A stretch of DNA of 64,000 bases. It comes from Arthrobacter sp. B6 (GTDB taxonomy: Bacteria > Actinomycetota > Actinomycetes > Actinomycetales > Micrococcaceae). The notes below the pieces were generated by a model. It was not told the DNA's origin, made no database searches, and worked only from the letters and a program-made list of their open reading frames with translations. Shown here piece by piece: positions 50,753-58,700 of this stretch. The stretch is from the NCBI RefSeq assembly GCF_001663775.1, contig NZ_KV467168.1, forward strand, positions 1,285,408 to 1,349,407. The letters are read 5' to 3'. The translations under genes and the position numbers were made by a program. Position 1 is the first letter of the stretch. The number at the start of each line of letters is the position of its first letter.

Positions 50753-53218
50753 TTGTCGTTCACTAACATCGAGCAACTGATCGCCGCGCGAACGCAGTGG
50801 CTTGTATGGGTCGCCAAAAAGCTATTCTCAACCCGCCTCGATGACGTGGAAACGTATAGTATCTCGGGACTGTCAGATTTCACCGAAGTCGAGAAAGCAT
50901 TATCGGTGATCCACATAGGACTGAGTCATATCCACGGTGTCGATGACGGGGACATCCAAATCCGAGGCTACCTAGAGCCTGAACTATGCACAAGCGTAAT
51001 TTCACGATGGCGTGATTCAGGTTTCGACCCTCGTATCAGCAGCCTTTTAGAGTCTTCCTGGTTGACTTTGCTCCGCCTTGGTCGTGATCTTGAGCAGGCT
51101 AGAACCGAGCTCCTCTTAGAGTTCTATGCATCTCCGCTTGGTATATGGATGAGGAAGCAAACAACCGCCAATTTGGATCCAGAACACATAGACCACGGCG
51201 TGCTCACATACTTCAGTGAACACCCTGACGCCTTAGAAAACTCCTTGTCCTTGCCGCAGAATCTAGATTTTGGGCTGGACTACGCCGAGAGCCATCTCAA
51301 CGTAGTGCTTAGCCTCGCTCAGACCAATCCTGAAGCAGCCTATGCGATTTTTTCGCCTTTGGAGCTACTAGGTTGCTATCCGGACAACGACATAGACCTG
51401 TGGAAAGATGAAGCGCTTGCGCTTGCAAGTCAGTACCATCACGTTTATCTGAGCCAGCCCGGCGGGTGGCCGCGCCCCGGGCCCGGAGGCGTTCCGGAGT
51501 GGGTTATCGACTCTGTGCGCAACAGAGGTGCACGCTTCAGTCACTCAACAAGTGGATTTGTGCCTGGATGGTTTATCACCGTCGAGTCAAACGAGGAGAT
51601 GAATGGAATTTATGAAGAATCTTCGTCTCTCGCATTTTTCCTAAGAGAGGAAAATGACAGTATTCTCACCATTGGCTTCGCTTTCCACCTCGGCGATCGC
51701 GGCGAGAAGGCCCACGTTAGTTATAGATACGACATATCAGACACCGTTAGTCTCTATTGGTTACAAGCTTTACTTGCTATCGGCATTGTACGAATTGACG
51801 TTTATCGATTAAATCTTTTATTTGGTATCGAGTACTGTTTCGCCTTCGGAAGCCGCCTCCCTTTCGAGTTGGTGATTAAGGGTAGAGCCGTAATTCAGGA
51901 CTACCTCGAATCCAACCAGCCAACGGTCAAGGCTCTTGTTCCAAAAACTACGTTGCACTATTTGGACGAAATGAGCTTGATTGAGAAAAACCTTTTTGAA
52001 AATTTAAAGTTCCTGCAACGAGAAAGAGCAGAAGCGCCAAACTCGCCCATCACAAGCGGCTATCTCAAGTTCCTTCGTGTGATGCACGAATTATCACTTG
52101 ATGTCCGACGCGGAGTTGCCCTTGAGTTGTCTACTCTGACTGAGGCCTATGAAATTCTGCGGGTCTCACTCACCCGGCTTGAGCGAGGATCTTCTCGGGA
52201 GCTCGACCTGAGCAATCTAGGAGACGGGAGGGCTTATGTGCAGTTCTTCCAAATGAACGGATTTCTCAACGCCCTAGTTGCTTACGTGGACAGCGACAGC
52301 CAGACCCATTGTTACCCCATGGATTTCTCTGGTGACATTGATACACGCGTTCATTTCGATGATATCGCCCGATGCAGCAACTATTACCGTGACGGGCTGA
52401 GTTCCCTAAGCGGACTTGCCAGCAGCGGAATAGATAAACTCGTGATCAATCCGGGACCGGATGCATATAACATACCCCTGCACGATGCGATGTTGGCCAT
52501 GGGTTTTTCGGAAGTAAGCTACACACATAGCCTCTCAAGCCTTTCGCCGAAGAGCGACAAAAAGGACAATCGAGGAGTACTAGTCGCCGGCTACTCAGAT
52601 AAGGGTGATGGATATCTTCCTAAAGTAGAGCTCGAGTTATCCATCGTGGCCAGACTCTACTCATCTAAACCTAGGGAAGTTATCCTTAACGCGCCACTGC
52701 CCGCTATCGTCCACTTTGCGGGTCATGGGTACTCCGGCTCATCATCTTTTCAGGTAGGAATGGATTTGGGTCCACATCCCAATGACTATCTGTCGGCATC
52801 TAAGGTGCTCCTTGAGGCAGATTGCACCAGGACGACGATAGTTTTTCTTTCTGCTTGTTCGACGGGTAGGGCAGATTATGGACCAAGCCAACTGGTCGAT
52901 AACGTGCCCATGGACGTGGCTTTCATCGAAGCTGGCGCTCAGACGGTCGTCTCAACCTCTGCCCCCATTAACGACGTGGTCGCTGGTCTGTTTGCATGCG
53001 TCTTCCATGCCGCACTGCGGAATGAGCACAGCGTCTGGGAAGCATTTCTAACAGCTAGGGCTGCGGTAAGCCAGGGCTGCTTCGACGAGTCCGGGCATGC
53101 TTATGAAGAGGAACTACGAGTTGACTGGCCGCGTTGGCAGGAAGACTTAGGCCAAGCTATGGAGGTCGCGCCTGACGACTGGCGGCTCTTTCGACTGTCT
53201 GGACGTCATTGGGCGTGA
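50753..53218 (+). CDS. CHAT-domain protease-like protein
   Basis: This 821-residue protein ends in a CHAT (caspase-like) domain with His658 in IVHFAGHGYSG and Cys702 in VFLSACSTGRADYG, the catalytic pair of the fold. The first 600 residues show no TPR or known domain that I can recognise. A TTG start follows GAGGA. Base and codon use is clearly more AT-rich than the flanks, a sign of transfer. CHAT proteases act in defence and programmed cell death systems, cutting a partner protein upon infection. No obvious substrate is in the same operon. Confidence 0.85.
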   Translation: MSFTNIEQLIAARTQWLVWVAKKLFSTRLDDVETYSISGLSDFTEVEKALSVIHIGLSHIHGVDDGDIQIRGYLEPELCTSVISRWRDSGFDPRISSLLESSWLTLLRLGRDLEQARTELLLEFYASPLGIWMRKQTTANLDPEHIDHGVLTYFSEHPDALENSLSLPQNLDFGLDYAESHLNVVLSLAQTNPEAAYAIFSPLELLGCYPDNDIDLWKDEALALASQYHHVYLSQPGGWPRPGPGGVPEWVIDSVRNRGARFSHSTSGFVPGWFITVESNEEMNGIYEESSSLAFFLREENDSILTIGFAFHLGDRGEKAHVSYRYDISDTVSLYWLQALLAIGIVRIDVYRLNLLFGIEYCFAFGSRLPFELVIKGRAVIQDYLESNQPTVKALVPKTTLHYLDEMSLIEKNLFENLKFLQRERAEAPNSPITSGYLKFLRVMHELSLDVRRGVALELSTLTEAYEILRVSLTRLERGSSRELDLSNLGDGRAYVQFFQMNGFLNALVAYVDSDSQTHCYPMDFSGDIDTRVHFDDIARCSNYYRDGLSSLSGLASSGIDKLVINPGPDAYNIPLHDAMLAMGFSEVSYTHSLSSLSPKSDKKDNRGVLVAGYSDKGDGYLPKVELELSIVARLYSSKPREVILNAPLPAIVHFAGHGYSGSSSFQVGMDLGPHPNDYLSASKVLLEADCTRTTIVFLSACSTGRADYGPSQLVDNVPMDVAFIEAGAQTVVSTSAPINDVVAGLFACVFHAALRNEHSVWEAFLTARAAVSQGCFDESGHAYEEELRVDWPRWQEDLGQAMEVAPDDWRLFRLSGRHWA

Positions 53219-53333
53219 GTCGTTGGGCAGCAAGATCCGCACCTGCCTGCTCTCAGCAGTATCTCTGCACCGCTCTCCGTCTGCCGATTAATCTAATGGA
53301 GCTTTACGAAGTGAGACCCGGCGGCCACGAGAC

Positions 53334-53347
53334 GTCCCTTCGGGGAC
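53334..53347. terminator. Small UUCG hairpin after the CHAT gene
   Basis: GTCCC-TTCG-GGGAC forms a stable tetraloop hairpin 116 bases past the CHAT stop, in the 218-base gap before the convergent membrane-protein gene. It may serve as a terminator for one or both. No T-run follows. Confidence 0.4.
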
Positions 53348-53436
53348 TTGCGGCAGGCAGGGCGAAAAGTTGCCTCATGCCTTGGCAGCGCGCGAACTCG
53401 CGCGAGACCATGATAATAAGCACCCATTGAGCGATT

Positions 53437-54102
53437 TCAGGCTTTTCCTGCTGCCTCTTTCGCCGCATCGCTCGCTGCAACGTGAACCACACTCAGGTAT
53501 TGAATTTCATCAGACGAGACCACTAAACGGTCAAGACTTGTAAGACTGCGGTTTTCCTTCTCAGTGACATATATGGGCCGCGAAAGTACGATATCGCGAT
53601 TTCCCTCACTGGCTTCTCCTATATCGAAGCTGTGGAGAACTCCTTCCACCAAGGGGCCCTCTTTCATGGCGATTCCCAGCCAGAGGGTAGTGCCTTTTGC
53701 TACGCCGGTGAAAGCCTGTTCCCATGGTGAACCTGGCTTATAGGCATCGTGAAGTGACCGGTAAGCAAGCCAGGTGAGCCCCCAGGCAAGGGCGCACGCC
53801 CCACCCAGAACAAGAGCAAATGTAGATATGACGTGCCGGGGGTGTGAAGCCATATAAGCGCCACCTAACCGAGCCAATTCATCCAAGCTTACGAAGCCGA
53901 AAGGGGCCAGAAGCTCGGCAAACAACGCCCACAGTAACAGCGCCGCTCCCGTGAGGCCGACCCCTACGGCGGAAACCTGCAGAAGCTCCCCTAAGCCACT
54001 GCGCGAAGCTCCGCGAAGGTACTTTTCGCGTCGGATCAAAAATATCCAACCAGGAACTAGGCCAAGCAGTGCAAGAAAAGCCCACAGGCTACCTGGCAAC
54101 AA
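53437..54102 (-). CDS. Membrane protein resembling DUF6338
   Basis: This 221-residue protein has three to four membrane segments (FLALLGLVPGWIFLI near the start; VSAVGVGLTGAALLLWALF; FALVLGGACALAWGLTWL) followed by a cytoplasmic C-terminal domain of about 90 residues (WLGIAMKEGPLVEGVLHSFD, then SSDEIQYLSVVHV). The plan fits the DUF6338 family of unknown function. It converges with the CHAT gene and follows the small gene at 54105 by two bases, so the two are an operon. Confidence 0.6.
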   Translation of the reverse strand: MLPGSLWAFLALLGLVPGWIFLIRREKYLRGASRSGLGELLQVSAVGVGLTGAALLLWALFAELLAPFGFVSLDELARLGGAYMASHPRHVISTFALVLGGACALAWGLTWLAYRSLHDAYKPGSPWEQAFTGVAKGTTLWLGIAMKEGPLVEGVLHSFDIGEASEGNRDIVLSRPIYVTEKENRSLTSLDRLVVSSDEIQYLSVVHVAASDAAKEAAGKA

Positions 54103-54104
54103 CC

Positions 54105-54293
54105 CTAGTTCTTTAGCTTAGGGGTTTGATTTGACACTTGCTCTGCAGGCTTAAGTGCCGCAGAGGGCGGAACGAAACCCTCGGGCAACAAACTCACTGG
54201 CATAACATGCGTTCCCCTACTTGCAGATCCGGTGAGAGTCTCACTTACTTGCGTCGGCGGAACTTGCGAGGAGGCGTCTTTATTTTCGGTCAC
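54105..54293 (-). CDS. Small hydrophilic protein starting VTENK
   Basis: A 62-codon frame with GTG start (TENKDASSQVPPTQVSETL, later HVMPVSLLPEGFVPPSAAL), Ser/Thr/Pro rich and without membrane segment. It shares its first bases, GTGACCGAAAATAA, with the gene at 40004. It starts only five bases from the divergent gene at 54299, leaving no room for ribosome sites; at least one of the two starts is leaderless or misplaced. Function unknown. Confidence 0.5.
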   Translation of the reverse strand: MTENKDASSQVPPTQVSETLTGSASRGTHVMPVSLLPEGFVPPSAALKPAEQVSNQTPKLKN

Positions 54294-54298
54294 AGGAC

Positions 54299-54508
54299 AT
54301 GATAGCTCAAGGAAAAAGTAGTGACGAGCATATGCATCGGTATATCAAGTGCTTGGCTCTTGTTCAGTTAGGGCGTTGGGCAGCGACTGGCTCCATTCCA
54401 ACGACTCGTGGACTAGCGGATGAACTGGCCAAACTTGCGTCGTTAAGGGACAGTAGCGTACTCAGTGAGCAAGAGTTCAACATATTGAAGCGGGGCCTCA
54501 TCGAGTGA
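54299..54508 (+). CDS. SHOCT-like small protein
   Basis: A 69-residue protein whose C-terminal half (ELAKLASLRDSSVLSEQEFN, ending LKRGLIE) matches the short SHOCT motif: hydrophobic heptad, charged turn, then a Glu-Glu-Phe-like helix. The N-terminal half is a short helix without membrane character. ATG 54299 has no room for a ribosome site; ATG 54332 is an alternative. SHOCT proteins are of unknown role and often sit in membrane-linked complexes. Confidence 0.5.
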   Translation: MIAQGKSSDEHMHRYIKCLALVQLGRWAATGSIPTTRGLADELAKLASLRDSSVLSEQEFNILKRGLIE

Positions 54509-54767
54509 GAACGGGCGCCGCAGCCCTCCTGTCAACAAGGCGATTAGGGAACAGCCCTAGATCGCAGCCAAGGCAGAAGAATGGAGGCCGTTCTCAGGGG
54601 CCGCCGTGGACAACAGTGCCGGGAACGGAGCGGCCACCCCTAAGCCCGCCCGAACTCGCTTCCCGCCACCTTGAGGATGCCTCGTTTCAGCCAGCCGCGG
54701 AAGGCGATAGTTGTCCAAGTACTGAGCCGATCCTGGGACACCCACCGGCGGGAGGACAGTAGGATTC

Positions 54768-55119
54768 CCTGCGGCCTGGTGATCGTCAACGAGAACGAGT
54801 ACGCCCCCTGATCCCGGCGCTGGCGTCAGCCAAACGGGTGGCCGTGACGTACGGCGGGGGCGGCTCGGCGATGTCCAAGTACGGTCGGAAGGTGGCCAAG
54901 GCACCCTCCGCAGAGGTGGCGGTGGCGAACACCGTGGGCGCCGGCGGCGCGTTCGGCGCCGCCCTGGTCCTGGCACTGCGGAGCGGGCTGGATTATACCC
55001 GGGCGCTGGCCGTGGCGAATGCCGTGGGCGCCGATGCTGTGGGCGATCCGTCCTTTCACCCGGATTTGGTTCAACTGGCCATTACGTGGAGCGGACCGCT
55101 GCTGCTTCCGGCGCTTCAT
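54768..55119 (+). pseudogene. Decayed 3' copy of ribokinase
   Basis: From CTGGTGATCGTCAACGAGA on, this matches the last 345 bases of rbsK at 48411 (VAVTYGGGGSAMSKYGRKVA, then VANTVGAGGAFGAALVL). It has an early frameshift (an extra C in GCCCCC near 54809) and the catalytic Asp of GAGDAF is now Gly (GAGGAF), so it could not work even if intact. The last 45 bases before the acetyltransferase copy are scrambled. Confidence 0.8.
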
Positions 55120-55632
55120 CATGACTGTTATCTTCCGGCGGGCACTGCCGGCGGACTTCCCTAAGTCCGGCGCATCACCCGCGATGCCTACCTCCGGGCA
55201 GGCTACTTCGCCGCCGACCATCCATACATGAGCGTCCGGGAGGACGTGGAGCACGGCGCGGAGCACGCACAGGTCTGGGCGGCGGAGACGGCCGGAGCAG
55301 TGATGGCGGCGGTGACGCTGACGTTGGCGGGCCGGCCTACACGGAGGTCGCCCGGGTCGGGGAGCTGGAGTTCCGGATGCTTTCCGAGGATCATGATTTG
55401 CCAGGGCGGCGGCGTGGGCCGCGCGGTGGTGCTGGAGATCGTGGAGCTTGCCCGGCATCAGGGCTATCTGCATCACGAGTGCAACCTTCATGGAACTGGT
55501 CCACCGGCTTATCAGTCGCTGGGCTTCCGCCGCGCGCCGGAACGGGACTGGTACGTGCCTGGCGAGGACATCCCGCCGTGGGTGTTCACGCTACAACTCG
55601 TGGAGGCCAAGGCCCTTCCCGCAGCCAGGTAA
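55120..55632 (+). pseudogene. Decayed copy of the GNAT acetyltransferase
   Basis: A second copy of the acetyltransferase at 48752, in the same order after the ribokinase copy. Segments match in three frames (TVIFRRALPADFPK; AADHPYMSVREDVEHGAEHA; then YQSLGFRRAPERDWYVPGED). At least three frameshifts are needed to join them, and the CoA-binding loop is damaged. Clearly a pseudogene. Confidence 0.82.
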
Positions 55633-55766
55633 TTTGCCCTCCCGTTGGTAACGGAGGTAAGGCACAAGATGCGCACGGGGAAACCAATATTCGGGCACCT
55701 ACGACACCCCTGCGCTGGATATGGCCTTCTCCTCAGCAAAGATCCAGTTGCTCACAACTGCAATCA

Positions 55767-58700
55767 TTACTGTGAGGCCGTCTTGGTACCGCCGCCGTGC
55801 CGCGTCACCCTTGGGCGCAAAGTAACCCTCACCGCATTACGGGTAAAGGCGAGGTCTACGGCCTTACCTGCCCAGACATACGCTTCCCCTGGCTGGAGGT
55901 GGGCTAGGCTTTCGGGTCGAAGGCTGTTGAGTGCCGCATTGGCCTTCTGGATGTGCTTGAGCCACGCCGGTGACGTCATCTTGTGAAGCACGACCACGTC
56001 CGAAAGCTCGATGAGCGATACGGGCACAGAAGGCGGGTCTTGGCTGGCAACCAGGATGCTCATACCCTTATGGCGCATCTCGCGAACGGACTCCACGAGC
56101 ACATCGACCAGCTCGGGACTGTCAATGTATTTATGCGCCTCGTCAAATACCACTAGTTTATTAAAGTGCTTGCCGTCGGCCTTGGCCTCCGAGAAGAGCT
56201 GCATGAGGACGACGAAGAGGCCAAGACTTTCATCTTTCTCTATAAATTCATCACGGAGATCCACGACGATCAGCCGTCCTGGTCGCAAATAGTCTGAAAT
56301 CCGCACGGAGTCGTCGATATAATCTGCCGCAAGGTCGAGCCGCTGCCGGGCAAGGTCTTTAAGGTTATCCGCCATGTTGGAGGACTCAACACCCTGCCTC
56401 ACGGTCGTCAAGCTCAGGGTGTTGCGGTTGGCCTTGAGTACCTGCATGAGCTGACGAATGTACATCGCCTGATTGCCCACAGCACCCAGCAGAAAGCGCC
56501 AGTGCGAGGCTTGCAGTTCGGAGGATGCGAATAAAAGCGGCTGAACGTCCAGATCCGGGAACTCCTCACGACGCTCCCCGAGCTGGTCCCGCGGGACCAG
56601 TACCAGCACGTCCTCCAGTGCAGCGGGCTCAGCGCCGTAACGATCACGAAGTAACGCGATTTGGCCTTCGACATCGTTCGCGTACTTCATCGAGGTGAAC
56701 TCGGGCGCGTAATCCTGTGTCCGGCTGTAGTGGAAAACGACAGAAGCCAGTGGGTGCGGCAGTTCATTCACACCGGGAGCAGGCAGGATTGCAGCTTCGA
56801 TAAGGGATCCGAGGGTATAACTCTTGCCCCCGCCTTGAACACCGAAAAGGCTGATGGTGTGGGTCTCATTTAGATCGATGCCTGTCTTTCGGCCGCCCGC
56901 TGCCTCACCAAGCATCGCCCATTGCGGAGTCTTATCCGTAACGCCCAGCAGCACCGGCGGGTTGACGGGCGACGAGGAAGCAGCCAACAGGTTTTCGAGA
57001 GCAGAGAGGCCCTCACGATCGACGGGGACATGTGTCGAGCCTTCGACTGCCTCACCGGACAGGCCACTGGGTGGTGGTGAGTAAACGTCCCCGGGAACGG
57101 CAGGGGCAGCTGCTTTTGGATCTAGCTCAGCAGGAGGCGCAACCACCGTAGCGCCCCAATCGGTTTCAACTTCCTGGGGCTCGTCTTCGAGTACATCCAG
57201 CGTTGGGGCCCGGAAGGCAGCCTCATCACGACGAGGATGGGTAGACGCCGGGACCGTGACGGAGTAGGGCTCGGTCGCATCGTGGGGCAGGTCGAGCTCG
57301 GTCGGCACAGCGGAGAGGAGCTCGTCGATCTCGCTCCGCCCAATGTGGTGGAACTCCACACCGTCGACGATCACAGGGGCACTACTCTCCCCTGAAAGCT
57401 CGAATATGAGCCCGACCCGGTCAAAGCAAAGGGTGAACCCGTCGTCAAGTGTCTCAAGTAATCGACGAGCATGCGTGCTTACGGAACGCCGCACCATCTT
57501 GTATCGCTCCGAGCGCTCGAGGTAGAACCGCAACAGCGCAGAGAGCTCAACGTTTTTCACCGCCCGGTCCACCCGATCGGGGTCGGCAGCGTTTGGGTCG
57601 AATTGGCTCGCCAGGACGCTCTGCGAGGTCTCAACCTGTTCGATAATTGATCGCTGCAGCCCCTCGTGGTCGGTGACGTTACGGATCCTTGAATAGGCCT
57701 TGACCTCGACTAGACGGCAGGTGATGGTTCTCGCAACGGCGTCGAAAGAAAATAGCGCTAAGTCGGTGCGTCGTAGCGACTTTTCTGCCGCCGTTCGGCG
57801 TCGGGTCTCCGCGTAGAGGTCTTGGTGGGCATCGAGGGGAATCACAATTTGGTCGCCCAGCGCCTGCTGGCCCTCGAGGTAGAGCCTCGCGAGAGCGAGT
57901 CCCAGCACCTCGGAGCGCTGGTTGCGGGCAGCGGAGGAGAGCTTAAAGGCGAGACTGCCCGACAGCAGCCGAAGTTGCTCGAAGAAAGTCTGCAGATGCC
58001 GATCGTCGACGGCGATACCATGATCGACAATAACAGGCGCCAACAGTCCACGAAGTTCCTCGACCTTGCGCGAGCTGACCAACACCTGACGGCCGAGACC
58101 GACGCTGCCGGCGACGTAGTCGATAACGAAGTCGTTGCGGCCGCCGCCCTCGGTCGTGCGGTCGAAGTACTCCAATCCAAGCGTCCGGTCTATGATAACC
58201 ACCCAGTCACTGACGTCGTGGGCCTGATGCAACAAGGACCGCTGTTGACCGTCGAGGTTGAGGGTGGCAGTGGGCACATGCCCGGTCCCAGTGCCATCAG
58301 TGGCGACACTGGCTGCGGCACGGGCAAGCGTGTGCGGCAGGTGGGCGAGCAGGTCACTCAGAGGGCTTTCCGTGGCAGCGGGTCGGGCGAAAACAGGGGT
58401 CTTTCGCCAAGTGACGCTGGCCCCGTCATCTCCGACGTCGAACGCTGTTGCCGCCTGCTGAATCAGCCCGTATGCGGGGGCGTGAGCTATGTGCTGGACC
58501 GGTCCGGTCTCGTGTTCCTCGCCCGAGAAGGCGTCGACAAAGATCGTCAGGTGGGCTTCGAACTCGGTCGGGCACTTTTCGAACTCGTCTATAGAGCGGA
58601 TGGAGTAGGCCAGCTTGGGCACGCTACTATCGTGGCGGGATCCAAATGCACCGGCCTCTTCGCTATTGAACCGGCTATCTGAGCGGGTCAGGTCGGCGAC

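Noticed and set aside
57822..58682. Plus-strand frames inside the large ATPase gene (also 60267-61115)
   Set aside because: Shadows of the minus-strand gene, without family matches.
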